Shown here piece after piece: positions 1 to 8,681 of a stretch of DNA of 64,000 nucleotides (position 1 is the stretch's first letter; each line of letters opens with the position of its first letter). Under the pieces are notes generated by a model. It made no database searches. It worked only from the letters and a program-made list of their open reading frames with translations, and was not told the origin of the DNA. This stretch comes from an uncultured Collinsella sp. GTDB taxonomy: Bacteria > Actinomycetota > Coriobacteriia > Coriobacteriales > Coriobacteriaceae. The stretch is taken from the NCBI GenBank assembly GCA_900768265.1, contig CAAGCF010000006.1:1-64000 (forward strand), read 5' to 3'. The position numbers and the translations under genes are program-made.

Positions 1-85
1 AGGGCCTGACGCCGGAGGAGTTCCGGGACCGGGCCCTTGCGGCGTAGCCGCTATTTATTCAGTCCAAGTTTCGGGGCGCAGTTCA
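1..85 (+). mobile_element. Right end of an IS3-family insertion sequence (partial)
   Basis: The first bases encode the last residues of a transposase, ending LTPEEFRDRALAA and a TAG. This resembles the usual end of IS3-family (orfB, rve-type integrase) proteins. It is followed by AGTCCAAGTTTCGGGGC and GCAGTTCA, which looks like an IS3-type terminal inverted repeat ending near base 85. The rest of the element lies outside the window, so subgroup and intactness cannot be judged. It sits 38 bp from the pckA stop codon and seems to interrupt a copy of an ACCACCAC-type hairpin repeat, of which only the right half remains (about 88-105). Confidence 0.6.
3..47 (+). CDS. IS3-family transposase, C-terminal tail only
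   Basis: Frame 3 reads GLTPEEFRDRALAA followed by a stop. The tail matches the ends of rve-domain transposases of IS3-type elements. Only 14 codons are in the window, so the DDE catalytic residues are not visible. The call rests on the tail and on the adjacent IS-like terminus. Confidence 0.5.
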   Translation, partial: GLTPEEFRDRALAA

Positions 86-122
86 CCGTCCCCTTTGTGG
101 TGGTTTTGGGCCTGAGGCGACG

Positions 123-1793
123 CTAGTGGCGGAGTCCCAGCAGGCCGCGGCCGCGATGACGGGCCTCAGCGGGCACCTGGGCGTGCGGGCCGGCGGCCTT
201 GACGGACTCGGGCAGGTGCGAGTACTTCTTCTCGAAGTTCTCCTCGAACATCACGGCCAGGTTGTGCGCTGCCTCGTCGTAGCGAGCGGTGCTCTGCCAG
301 TACTGGCGCGGCACCAGAATGCCGTCGGGCACACCGTGGCACGTGGTGGGAATGTCGACGTTAAAGATATCGTCATGCACGAACTCGCTGTCCTCGATGG
401 TACCGTCGAGGGCACGGGCCACCAGGGCGCGCGTGTAGGCAAGCTCGATGCGATGGCCCACGCCATAACCGCCGCCGATCCAGCCGGTGTTGACCAGATA
501 GACGCGGGTGCGACCGTCGGCGATGCGCTCGCCGAGCATCTTGGCGTAGACCATGGGATCGAGCGGCATAAACGGCTCGCCGAACAGCGAAGAGAACGTG
601 GGCGTGGGCTCGGTGACGCCGACCTCGGTGCCGGGAATCTTGGCGGTAAAGCCCGTCACAAAGTGGTACATGGCGGCGTCGGCCGTCAGGCGCGAGATGG
701 GCGGCAGCACGCCAAAAGCGTCGCAGGTCAAAAACAGCACGACGCTCGGGGTGGTGCCCATGCCCTTGGTCCATGCGTTGGGGATGTGCTCCACCGGATA
801 GGCCACGCGCGTATTGTGCGTGATCGAGACGTCATCGTAGTTAGGCTTGCGGCTCTCATCGAGCACCACGTTTTCGCAGATGGCGCCAAAGCGTACAGCG
901 TTGAAGATCTCGGGCTCGTGGAACGCGTCCAGCCCCTCGCACTTGGCGTAGCAGCCGCCCTCGATGTTAAAGATGCCCATGTCGGACCAGCCATGCTCGT
1001 CGTCACCGATCAGCAGGCGCGTGGGGTTGGCCGAAAGCGTGGTCTTGCCCGTGCCCGAAAGGCCAAAGAACACGGCGGTCTCGTGCGTGACGGGATCCAT
1101 GCTGGCCGAGCAATGCATGGGCAGTACGTCGTCCTCGACGGGCAGCAGGTAATTCATGACGCTGAAGATGGACTTTTTGATCTCGCCGGAGTAACCGGTG
1201 CCGGCAACCAGAATCACGCGCTCCTGGAAGTTGATGACCACGGCGGCGCTGGAGTTGAGGCCTTTGATGGCGGGATCGCACTGGTAGCCCGGCGCGGCGA
1301 GCACGCAGAAGTCCGGCTCGCCGGTGCGTGCGATTTCACGGGCAAGCGGGCGGGCGAGCATCTGCTTAATAAAGAGCGCCTGGCTGGCACGCTCACAGGC
1401 GACGAGCAGTCGGCGCGTGTGGTTGCGGTCGGCGCCCGCCATGCCGCGGGTAACGAACACATCGCGCTCGTTGAGGTAGTCGACGATACCAGCCTTGATG
1501 GTCTCGTAGCTCTCGGCAGAAAGCGGGCGGTTGACGGCGCCCCAGGCGATCTTGTCGTGGACATCGGGGGTGTCAACGATAAAGCGGTCGTTGGGCGAAC
1601 GTCCGGTACGCTCCCCCGTCTCGATCACGAGTGCGCCGTTGGAGGCCATACGGCCCTCTTCGCGGCGAATCGCATGCTCGACGAGCTCGGCTGCCGGCAG
1701 GTCGACCAGCAAGCGGGGTTGGTTCTCGGCGGGATCTTCGACCAGCGTAATGCCAAAGTTGGATAGAACTTCTGCAGGGGTAACACCAGGCAT
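123..1793 (-). CDS. pckA: Phosphoenolpyruvate carboxykinase (ATP)
   Basis: Converts oxaloacetate and ATP to PEP, CO2 and ADP in the cytosol. This is the first committed gluconeogenic step, or runs in reverse as CO2 fixation in fermenters. The 556-residue protein has the ATP-type P-loop GLSGTGKTT at about residues 244-252, the kinase-2 motif IGDDEHGW just after it, then FNIEGGCYAK, THNTRVAYP and LTCDAFGVLPP, all in family order. The frame is open upstream, but the start chosen is MPGVTPAEV because AAAGGAGG precedes it by about 6 bp. The C-terminus, rich in Arg, Gly and His, is less conserved and ends 38 bp from the IS3 terminus. A lactate permease gene follows upstream, which fits lactate-fed gluconeogenesis (inference). 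Confidence 0.96.
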   Translation of the reverse strand: MPGVTPAEVLSNFGITLVEDPAENQPRLLVDLPAAELVEHAIRREEGRMASNGALVIETGERTGRSPNDRFIVDTPDVHDKIAWGAVNRPLSAESYETIKAGIVDYLNERDVFVTRGMAGADRNHTRRLLVACERASQALFIKQMLARPLAREIARTGEPDFCVLAAPGYQCDPAIKGLNSSAAVVINFQERVILVAGTGYSGEIKKSIFSVMNYLLPVEDDVLPMHCSASMDPVTHETAVFFGLSGTGKTTLSANPTRLLIGDDEHGWSDMGIFNIEGGCYAKCEGLDAFHEPEIFNAVRFGAICENVVLDESRKPNYDDVSITHNTRVAYPVEHIPNAWTKGMGTTPSVVLFLTCDAFGVLPPISRLTADAAMYHFVTGFTAKIPGTEVGVTEPTPTFSSLFGEPFMPLDPMVYAKMLGERIADGRTRVYLVNTGWIGGGYGVGHRIELAYTRALVARALDGTIEDSEFVHDDIFNVDIPTTCHGVPDGILVPRQYWQSTARYDEAAHNLAVMFEENFEKKYSHLPESVKAAGPHAQVPAEARHRGRGLLGLRH

Positions 1794-1974
1794 GGGGCCT
1801 CCTTTAAAAACGCGACACGTGGACGCGGCGCGCACTCTACTCACGTAAAGCCCGTTGTACCCGATATGCAAAAACGTTTTTGCGGCAAGGGCGAAGCGCC
1901 CGCCCAACGGTCAAAAATCGCACGCAAGCGGCCTAGTCATTGGGTAGTCATTGGGGACGTTCCTAAAGTGCCGG

Positions 1975-3546
1975 CTATAGCGTCAGGCCTTGGCCGAGCA
2001 TGGCGATGACGCTCATGAGGACCAGCATGCCGGCAGCGTAGGGCAGGATGGCGCCAAGGAGCTCGGCGTCCTTGCCGCGCACGTGGACGGCGGCAAGGCC
2101 AATCGCGAGCGTCTGCGGCGAGATCATCTTGCCGGCGGCGACACCCAGGGCGTTCAGCGCGACCATCCAGTAGTCACTCACGCCCAGCGCCGTAGCCGCC
2201 TGGCTCTGGATGGGACCAAACAGCATGCCCGAGGACGTGCCCGAACCGGTCACGAACGCACCGACGGCACCGATCCACGGAGCCAGAATCGGGTACAGAC
2301 CACCAGCGACGGCGATGCAGAACGCGCTGATCGAAGAAATCATGCCGGCATAGCCCATCACCTTGGCGCAGCCCAGTACCGAAAGCATGGTAATGACCGT
2401 CGGCATCATCTGCTTGACGGTCGCGGCCAGCACCTCGCCCATCAGACGCGGCGAAGCGCCCTGAATCGCGCCGCCGACAAACGCAGCCAGGAAAATCCAA
2501 ACACCCGGCGTGTTGATCCACGAAAACGTAAGCGTGCCGGGGTTCTCGCCGCAATACACCTGCACGTGACTCGCAAACGGCGCGAGCGCGGCGTGCACGA
2601 CGGGCACCAGGTTGGAGGTGCCCAACAACAGCACAAAAATCAGGATGAAGCACGACCAGGCAGAAAGCGCCGACTTAACGGTGAGCTGTTCGCCGGCCTC
2701 GATATTCATATGGAAGCGCGCATCCAGATGCCCCGACTTCTCGGCGCGCACGGCAAACGCGGCGGTCAGCGTGAGCGATACGATGGAGCCCACGACCACG
2801 GCAAGCTCGGGGCCCACAAACATGGCGACGACCAAGGCCGCGCCAACAAAGGGCACGCCGGAAAGCAGTGCCACGCCGGCAACGTCATGTAGTCGCTCGG
2901 TCACGCTCGCAACGTTGCCTTGGTCATCGGCGACACGGCCCGCAACCAGCACGATGAGCAGCGGCATCACCACAAAGAACGGTGCGAGCTGCACCAGCTG
3001 AACGGTCGCCAGGTGCAGGGAATCCAGACCCACCAGGTCGGCAACGGACACCGTGGGGATGCCGATGGAACCGTAGGGCGTGGGCACGCCGTTGGCCAGC
3101 AGGCAGATCAGCACGGCAGGCACAGCCTCAAAACCAAGACCCGCGAGCATGCCGGCGGGAATGGCAACAGCGGTACCAAAGCCGGCCATCCCCTCCATAA
3201 AGCCACCGAAGCACCAGGCCACGAGCAGCGCCAGCAGGCGACGGTCGCTACTGATGGAGGTGATCATGTTGCCGATCACGTCCATGGCGCCCGTGCGCAC
3301 GCACAGGTTATACGTAAAGACGGCGGCGATAATCACCAATACGATGGGCCACAGCGCCATCAAAAAGCCCTCGAGCGAGGCCGTGGCTATCTGCGCCGCC
3401 GGCAAATGCCACCACGCAAAGGCGAGCAAGCACGAAAGAACAAACGAACCGATGGCGGCTTTCCAGGCCGGCCATTTAAAGCACAGCAGCATCACGACAA
3501 GCCAGATGATCGGCACAAGAGCCAGCAAAAATGCGGCGACATCCAT
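1975..3546 (-). CDS. L-lactate permease family transporter (LctP/LldP type)
   Basis: Predicted proton-coupled lactate (or glycolate) uptake permease of the cytoplasmic membrane. It has 523 residues, close to the family norm of about 550, and a dozen or more hydrophobic segments. Family-like stretches include WPIVLVIIAAVFTYNL, FGGFMEGMAGFGTAVAIPA and GVPTPYGSIGIPT, and the C-terminal half has GSGTSSGMLFGPIQ. The start is MDVAAFLL at 3546 because AAGGAG lies 9 bp upstream; a longer frame continues 5' without a ribosome site. It is convergent-free with pckA (same strand, downstream). Substrate specificity within the family cannot be read from sequence. Confidence 0.9.
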   Translation of the reverse strand: MDVAAFLLALVPIIWLVVMLLCFKWPAWKAAIGSFVLSCLLAFAWWHLPAAQIATASLEGFLMALWPIVLVIIAAVFTYNLCVRTGAMDVIGNMITSISSDRRLLALLVAWCFGGFMEGMAGFGTAVAIPAGMLAGLGFEAVPAVLICLLANGVPTPYGSIGIPTVSVADLVGLDSLHLATVQLVQLAPFFVVMPLLIVLVAGRVADDQGNVASVTERLHDVAGVALLSGVPFVGAALVVAMFVGPELAVVVGSIVSLTLTAAFAVRAEKSGHLDARFHMNIEAGEQLTVKSALSAWSCFILIFVLLLGTSNLVPVVHAALAPFASHVQVYCGENPGTLTFSWINTPGVWIFLAAFVGGAIQGASPRLMGEVLAATVKQMMPTVITMLSVLGCAKVMGYAGMISSISAFCIAVAGGLYPILAPWIGAVGAFVTGSGTSSGMLFGPIQSQAATALGVSDYWMVALNALGVAAGKMISPQTLAIGLAAVHVRGKDAELLGAILPYAAGMLVLMSVIAMLGQGLTL

Positions 3547-3648
3547 GGGCAGAAACTCCTTGGTACTGCGAGGGCGGCATCGGGGGTCAGAAAACTTCAA
3601 CAGAATACCGCACGCTTACCGACAAATTGCTGCCGCCTGCCGAAATTA

Positions 3649-3665
3649 TTGAACAACCTGTTCAA
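3649..3665. promoter_or_regulatory. Palindrome TTGAACA-acc-TGTTCAA, candidate operator
   Basis: A perfect 7-bp inverted repeat with a 3-bp centre lies 59 bp upstream of the flippase-like gene and between two divergent genes. A TATACT -10-like hexamer follows at 3691-3696. The GAAC-N5-GTTC core resembles but does not match the GAAC-N4-GTTC LexA box of Gram-positives. The cognate regulator is unknown. Confidence 0.35.
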
Positions 3666-3723
3666 AAACACGAGTCGATACCACCGCGGCTATACTAGAG
3701 CACAGCAATAGAAAGGAATCGCC

Positions 3724-5298
3724 TTGAGCATCACGCCCCTCGATAGCATCCGCCGCACCATCGCCCGCCGCAACGGCGTCACCGACCCCACCGTATCGGG
3801 CGGGGCGCACGGGCAGGGCGGACGCATCGAGAACGGCCTGTTCCCCGCATCGCACACCGCCGAGGAGCTCGCACGAATCCAAGAGCTAAGCCAGCGTAAC
3901 GCCGGCGGCCCCGGCAGCAGCCAGGCCACACGCCGTCGTCGCGAGCGCGATCGCCAACCCGGCCCCATCCACCGCATGGTTAACGCATGGTGGAACCGCC
4001 TGCTCGGAGCCGTCTACGGCGGCGGCTTCTCCACGCAAGAAGCCGAGTACGAAGATCACGCCACCCGTCGCGACTATCTTTGGAATACCCTGGGCACCGC
4101 CGTATGGGGCATGGCGTTTCCGCTGCTCACCATTGTGTCGACGCAGCTCGTAGGCGCCGAGGAAGCTGGCAAGTTCTCCATCGCCTTTGTCACCGGCACG
4201 CTCATCATGATCGCGTGCAACTATGGCGTGCGCAACTTTCAGGTCTCGGACATCGACGAAAAAACCTCCTTCGCCTCCTACCAGCTCAACCGCTGGCTCT
4301 GCGGAGCACTCGCGCTGGCATGCGGCCTGGTATACAGCAGTGCCCGCGGCTACGATGCGCAGATGGCCACGATCGGCCTGGGCGTCTACCTGTATAAGGT
4401 GATCGACGGCGTGGCGGACGTGTACGAGGGCCGCCTTCAGCAGGCCGACAAGCTCTATTTGGCCGGCATAAGCCAAACGCTACGCTCCGTCGGCGTCATC
4501 GTGGTCTTTAGCGTGGCGCTGTTCCTTACGCGCAGCATGCCCATCGCGGCCATGGCCATGGGTGTCACCGCCATCGCCTCACTTGTGCTGTTCACCGCGC
4601 CGCTCGCCCTGCTCGAGACCGAAAAATCGCGCCGCATGAGTCTCCGCGAAGCTGGCCACCTGTTTATCCAGTGCGCCCCGCTCTTTGGTGCGCTGTTCCT
4701 GTTCAACCTTATCGAGAGCATGCCCAAGTTCGTGATGGAGGGCACGCTGGCCTACAAGTATCAGCTGTACTTTAATGCACTGTTCTTCCCGGCGCAGGCC
4801 ATTTTGTTGAGCATTGGATTTATCTATAAACCGCAGCTCCTGCGTCTGTCGAGCATTTGGGCGAATCCGCGCAAGCGTCACCGCTTTGACCTGATTATTG
4901 TTGCCGTTATGGCACTGATCGTGGTCATCACCGGAGCGTGCGCCGCATTTATGGCAGGCCCCGGCATTCCCCTCATGAGCTTTATGTACGGCCTTAACTT
5001 TGAGCGCTACCGCACGCTGGCACTGCTTATGGTTGTCGCCGGCGGCATCACCGCTGCAATCGACTTTATCTACGCCATCATCACGGTGCTGCGCCACGCT
5101 GGAGACGTCACCAAGATCTACCTGATCTGCTTTGCCGTGAGCGTTGTGCTCCCGGTGATCCTAATCAACCTGCTGGGCCTGATGGGCGCCGTGGTGAGCT
5201 ACCTAGCCATCATGGCCCTGCTCCTGGTGCTACTGATTATCGAGTACGCCCACATCCGCCAACGCATCGAACGCGACCGCAACCCGTACGGCGCCTAA
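3724..5298 (+). CDS. MOP-superfamily flippase-like membrane protein
   Basis: A 524-residue integral membrane protein. A polar N-terminus of about 110 residues, rich in Arg, is followed by about 12-14 hydrophobic helices (first near RDYLWNTLGTAVWGMAF). The layout and paired-helix pattern resemble oligosaccharide or polysaccharide flippases of the MOP (Wzx/MviN) superfamily, which export lipid-linked sugars. The start is TTG at 3724, preceded by GAAAGGA with 6-bp spacing; no better ATG exists. The long hydrophilic N-terminal extension is unusual for Wzx proteins. There are no glycan-biosynthesis genes next door, so the substrate is unknown. Confidence 0.7.
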   Translation: MSITPLDSIRRTIARRNGVTDPTVSGGAHGQGGRIENGLFPASHTAEELARIQELSQRNAGGPGSSQATRRRRERDRQPGPIHRMVNAWWNRLLGAVYGGGFSTQEAEYEDHATRRDYLWNTLGTAVWGMAFPLLTIVSTQLVGAEEAGKFSIAFVTGTLIMIACNYGVRNFQVSDIDEKTSFASYQLNRWLCGALALACGLVYSSARGYDAQMATIGLGVYLYKVIDGVADVYEGRLQQADKLYLAGISQTLRSVGVIVVFSVALFLTRSMPIAAMAMGVTAIASLVLFTAPLALLETEKSRRMSLREAGHLFIQCAPLFGALFLFNLIESMPKFVMEGTLAYKYQLYFNALFFPAQAILLSIGFIYKPQLLRLSSIWANPRKRHRFDLIIVAVMALIVVITGACAAFMAGPGIPLMSFMYGLNFERYRTLALLMVVAGGITAAIDFIYAIITVLRHAGDVTKIYLICFAVSVVLPVILINLLGLMGAVVSYLAIMALLLVLLIIEYAHIRQRIERDRNPYGA

Positions 5299-5379
5299 TT
5301 AGCTGCCCCCGGTCACCGGAATTTGCGATGGAATCACCCCAGCTGGGGTCTCGTTGCGGACGATTTGCGACATGCAAAA

Positions 5380-5502
5380 CTAAGTGAGTAGACTTTTGCC
5401 GAATCCCTGACCACACCGGCAAAACACAAGTCAGTGACCTGAGGTTTTGTTGAGGCAAATTTGCCGGCTGCTCGACATTTCCAAAAAAGTCTACTCACTT
5501 AG
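5380..5502. repeat. Inverted-repeat element with 18-bp perfect arms
   Basis: The arm CTAAGTGAGTAGACTTTT (5380-5397) is perfectly repeated in inverse at 5485-5502, enclosing 87 bp. The interior has its own nested pairings: TTTTGCCG with CGGCAAAA, and the palindrome GGCAAATTTGCC near 5454-5465. It could be a miniature mobile element or a folded 3' RNA of the upstream plus-strand gene. No target-site duplication is obvious. Confidence 0.7.
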
Positions 5503-5523
5503 CCAGCGGGCAGCCAAAAAAAG

Positions 5524-5563
5524 AACCGTCGCGACGTCGTTTGACTCCGTTGCGACGGTTTTT
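5524..5563 (+). terminator. Rho-independent terminator
   Basis: AACCGTCGC pairs with GCGACGGTT across a 19-nt loop and is followed by TTTTT. It lies 225 bp after the flippase-like gene and is the likely end of that transcript. Confidence 0.75.
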
Positions 5564-5688
5564 CGAGCAATTTCGCGCTGCCGAGGACGCAGACGTTCCT
5601 CGTTTCTAGCACTTACCGAGCAAGAAGGCGCTACTCTCCGAAAGTAGTCAAAAAAGCCCCGTCCCAAATTAGCTACCCTTAGCACCGA

Positions 5689-6528
5689 TTACTCGCCCGG
5701 GTTGATGTTCGCATAGAACTCCGCACCATCATCCAGGCGTAGGATGCCTACGCGGCCGAACTCGGAGCCGGTGGCGGCGGCGCAGTCGATGTCGATGCGG
5801 TCGGGCACGCCGGCGGTGTCCTCGCCGCCCAGGCGCACGATCTGCCCGCGGCCCGACTCCTCATCGAGCCCCGCCAGGCCGCCTACCTCGCAATAACGCC
5901 CGAGCGACACCGTTGGCGTGTGACCGCTCACCACAACCGGACCCTTGCCCTCGGCAGAAAGCAACCCCGTCGGCGCATCCCAATAGCCGTGACGAATCCA
6001 CAGCAAGTCATCGGACGACTGCACCGCAAGCATCTGCTGCAGTAGCTCGCGATCGGCATCCACCGCTCCCGCACCATCGGCACAATCAACCCCATGTTCA
6101 AGCAAAAACGCCCGCGCCGCCTCGATCTGGATGCCGGCATGTACCAACAGGTACGGACGCTCGTCAGTCTCGGCCACCGCGTAGAGCGGCAGCGTCGCCA
6201 TCCAACGCACAAGCTCCTCGTACGCCTCAAATTCCATATCGTTGAGCTGCTGACGGGTAGTCCAACCGCCGTTGATATCCCATGTCTCGGCATCGAGCGG
6301 ATCCTGGCCAATGATGGCATCGAGCATGATCTGCTCGTGATTACCCTTGAACACGCGGGCGTTGGGTAGCGAGCGCACGAGTTTAATAACGCCAACCGGA
6401 TCGGGCCCGCGATCGATCATGTCGCCCAGCACGTACAGCGTATCGTCGGACGCCAGCGAAATCTTGGACAGGGCCTCGTCAAGCGCACGCACGTGCCCGT
6501 GAGCATCGGATGTCACATAGATCGCCAT
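5689..6528 (-). CDS. Calcineurin-like metallophosphoesterase (PrpE/ApaH-like)
   Basis: A 279-residue soluble protein with the full metallophosphoesterase signature: SDAHGH (residues 7-12), GDMIDRGPDP (about 35-44), GNHE (about 61-64), and later HAG and GHTP metal-binding histidines. The pattern resembles ApaH/PrpE-type diadenosine tetraphosphatases and Ser/Thr protein phosphatases. The true substrate is not deducible. The start at 6528 has GGGAGAGG upstream with suitable spacing. The gene appears monocistronic, and its 3' end abuts a GGGACGGGG-type intergenic remnant. Confidence 0.85.
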   Translation of the reverse strand: MAIYVTSDAHGHVRALDEALSKISLASDDTLYVLGDMIDRGPDPVGVIKLVRSLPNARVFKGNHEQIMLDAIIGQDPLDAETWDINGGWTTRQQLNDMEFEAYEELVRWMATLPLYAVAETDERPYLLVHAGIQIEAARAFLLEHGVDCADGAGAVDADRELLQQMLAVQSSDDLLWIRHGYWDAPTGLLSAEGKGPVVVSGHTPTVSLGRYCEVGGLAGLDEESGRGQIVRLGGEDTAGVPDRIDIDCAAATGSEFGRVGILRLDDGAEFYANINPGE

Positions 6529-6853
6529 GGTACGCCTCTCCCTGCATTGCGGCCGAAGCCCGGAGCCGCAACTAAAACTTCAAGTTGAACTTAAACGTTA
6601 CCAATTGTACTCCGTTGCAATAAAGCTGGGAAGGGTTGCATACCGTCAACGGTCGCCAACGCACGCCTGCCAACCCGCGCCGCTCACGCCGCGCCGTCTG
6701 GCCCAGCGCCCCGACCAGCGACGCTCGCGTCGCAGTCTCGTGTCGAAAATGCGCATGCCCGCAATCCGCCCTCATAAACCCACCACCTTTGGGTACAAAT
6801 AACCGCAGACAACTGACCGTGCCACGCCAACCACCCAGGAGCGGACACTATCC
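6529..6853. other. Divergent intergenic region, no gene seen
   Basis: The region separates the divergent phosphoesterase and antiporter genes. It contains an AT-rich palindromic patch, AACTTCAAGTTGAACTT (about 6577-6593), that could be an operator for the minus-strand gene. I looked for a ydaO-type c-di-AMP riboswitch ahead of the antiporter and did not recognise one. Confidence 0.5.
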
Positions 6854-8455
6854 ATGAACCAGATACTTCTCTTTATCGGCCTCGTCATTATTCTGTGCCT
6901 GACCATCAAACCCGTCGGCAAAAAGCTCCCCTTCCCCACCCTGCTCATCTTTATCGCACTCGGCATGCTGCTGGGCGTCAACGGTCCGGCGCACATCGAC
7001 TTTAGCGACTATGCGCTCACCGAAACCGTCTGCAGCACGGCGTTGCTGTTCATCATGTTCTACGGCGGCTTTAACACCAACATCGACCGTGCCAAGCCCG
7101 TCGCCGCGCCGGCGGTGCTGCTGAGCACGATCGGCGTCGTCATCACCGCCGGCGTCACCGGTGTGTTCGCACATTTCGTACTGGGCTTCGACTGGATCGG
7201 CGGCCTGCTGCTGGGCTCGGTCGTGGCGTCGACCGATGCTGCGAGCGTCTTTAGCGTGCTGCGCGAACACAACCTATCGCTGAGGGGCGGCACCGACTCG
7301 CTGCTTGAGGTCGAATCGGGCTCCAACGATCCCGTCGCCTACATGCTCACCGCGGTACTCGCGACCCTCGCGGCCGGCGGCGATATTAACATCCCCGTGC
7401 TGCTGGCCAAGCAAATCATCTTAGGCGTGGGGTTGGGCCTTGCCATCGGCTGGGCATCGGGCCGCCTGATTGAGCGCGCGCACGCAACGGCCGAGGGGGC
7501 GCAGACCATCTTCTTGTTCGCCGTGGCGATCGTCGCCTACGCGCTGCCGAGCTATCTGGGCGGCAACGGCTTTTTGGCCGTGTACCTGGCCGGCATTGTG
7601 CTGGGCGCGAGCGACATCACCGGCAAGGTCGAGCTGGCGCACTTCTTCGACACCCTCACCGAGATGGCCGAAATGACGATCTTCTTCTTGCTCGGCCTGC
7701 TCGTGACGCCCGCCCGCCTGCCGCAAATGCTGCTACCGGGCCTGGCGCTCATGGCGTTTATGCTCTTTGTGAGCCGCCCCATCGCCGTCGGCCTGCTGCT
7801 GGCGCCCTTTAAGACGAACCCCCGCCAGGTCGCGCTCGTAAGCTGGGCGGGCCTGCGCGGCGCGGCTTCGGTCGTGTTTAGCCTCTTTGCCGTGGTGGCC
7901 GGTGTCCCCGGCGGTCACGACCTGTTTGACCTGGTGTTTGTGATTGCCGTGGCGAGCATTGTGGTGCAAGGTTCGCTGCTGCCGGCGGTGGCAATGAAGC
8001 TCGACATGATCGACGCGGAAGGCGACGTGCGCCGTACGTTTAACGATTACCGCGACGAGGACGGCATGTCGTTTGTCAAGCTCAAGGTGGGCGCGGGACA
8101 TCCGTTTGCCGGTCGCTCGCTCGCCGATATTGGCAGCGCGACGGACATGCTGGTGGTCCTGGTGCTGCGCGACGGGGCGCACCCGGTACTACCCAATGGC
8201 GATACCGTAATTGAAGAAGGCGACCTTCTGGTTATGGCCGCTCCAACGTTTGAGGAGCGTGCCGAGGTTACGCTGCGCGAGGTCACCGTGACTCCCCACG
8301 GTCGCCTGGCCGGCCAGCGCCTGCGCGACGTGCCGCAGGGCAAGCACCCGTTTATCGTCGTGATGCTCAAGCGCGACGGCCAAACCATCATCCCCGACGG
8401 CAACACCCTCATATACGCCGGCGACGAAGCCGTCATCGCCACGCTCGCGTCGTAG
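6854..8455 (+). CDS. CPA1-family cation/proton antiporter with RCK-C domains (NhaP2-like)
   Basis: Predicted K+/H+ or Na+/H+ antiporter of the cytoplasmic membrane. Residues 1 to about 385 form about 12 transmembrane helices with the CPA1 landmark segments FYGGFNTNI, VASTDAASVFSVL and ESGSNDPVAYML, the last two carrying the conserved acidic pair. The remaining 140 residues carry two TrkA-C-like (RCK_C) repeats: GAGHPFAGRSLADIG...EEGDLLVMAAP and then GRLAGQRLRDVP...YAGDEAVIATLA. These usually bind regulatory nucleotides. The total of 533 residues is close to NhaP2. Ion specificity is uncertain. Confidence 0.88.
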   Translation: MNQILLFIGLVIILCLTIKPVGKKLPFPTLLIFIALGMLLGVNGPAHIDFSDYALTETVCSTALLFIMFYGGFNTNIDRAKPVAAPAVLLSTIGVVITAGVTGVFAHFVLGFDWIGGLLLGSVVASTDAASVFSVLREHNLSLRGGTDSLLEVESGSNDPVAYMLTAVLATLAAGGDINIPVLLAKQIILGVGLGLAIGWASGRLIERAHATAEGAQTIFLFAVAIVAYALPSYLGGNGFLAVYLAGIVLGASDITGKVELAHFFDTLTEMAEMTIFFLLGLLVTPARLPQMLLPGLALMAFMLFVSRPIAVGLLLAPFKTNPRQVALVSWAGLRGAASVVFSLFAVVAGVPGGHDLFDLVFVIAVASIVVQGSLLPAVAMKLDMIDAEGDVRRTFNDYRDEDGMSFVKLKVGAGHPFAGRSLADIGSATDMLVVLVLRDGAHPVLPNGDTVIEEGDLLVMAAPTFEERAEVTLREVTVTPHGRLAGQRLRDVPQGKHPFIVVMLKRDGQTIIPDGNTLIYAGDEAVIATLAS

Positions 8456-8681
8456 CGGGCGGGGATAGCTAATTTGCGACGAAGAGATCAAGCGCCTAGA
8501 GAACCTCATGCCTTCGCTCGCAGATTTGGATTTGCCTGAGAAGTAAAGCACCCCTCCCCCATGTAACCATCATGTAAATCATAGCGGCGCACTCGAGTTT
8601 TACCGTGATGCAGTCGCGCCTGGCGCTCCACTGTGCTAAAGTATCCCGAACGTTCAAACGACTACGAGGGGGAACTAGAAG

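Larger units (their letters stand above)
5299..5688. other. Intergenic stretch with inverted repeats, no gene
   Basis: No plausible coding sequence. It contains an element bounded by an 18-bp perfect inverted repeat (5380-5397 and 5485-5502), a strong terminator (5524-5563) and a GGGACGGGG-family remnant at about 5655-5685. The last sits against the end of the downstream minus-strand gene. Confidence 0.8.

Noticed and set aside
126..1766. Long plus-strand frame (546 residues) opposite pckA
   Set aside because: It lies entirely antisense to the PEP carboxykinase gene, has the His/Gly/Ala-rich composition of a GC-rich shadow frame and no recognisable domain.
3649..3665. LexA (SOS) box upstream of the flippase-like gene
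   Set aside because: The GAAC/GTTC half-sites are 5 bp apart rather than 4, and the gene has no link to DNA repair; reported only as a generic palindrome.
6529..6853. ydaO-type c-di-AMP riboswitch before the CPA1 antiporter
   Set aside because: K+ antiporters often carry one, but I could not find the conserved core motifs.
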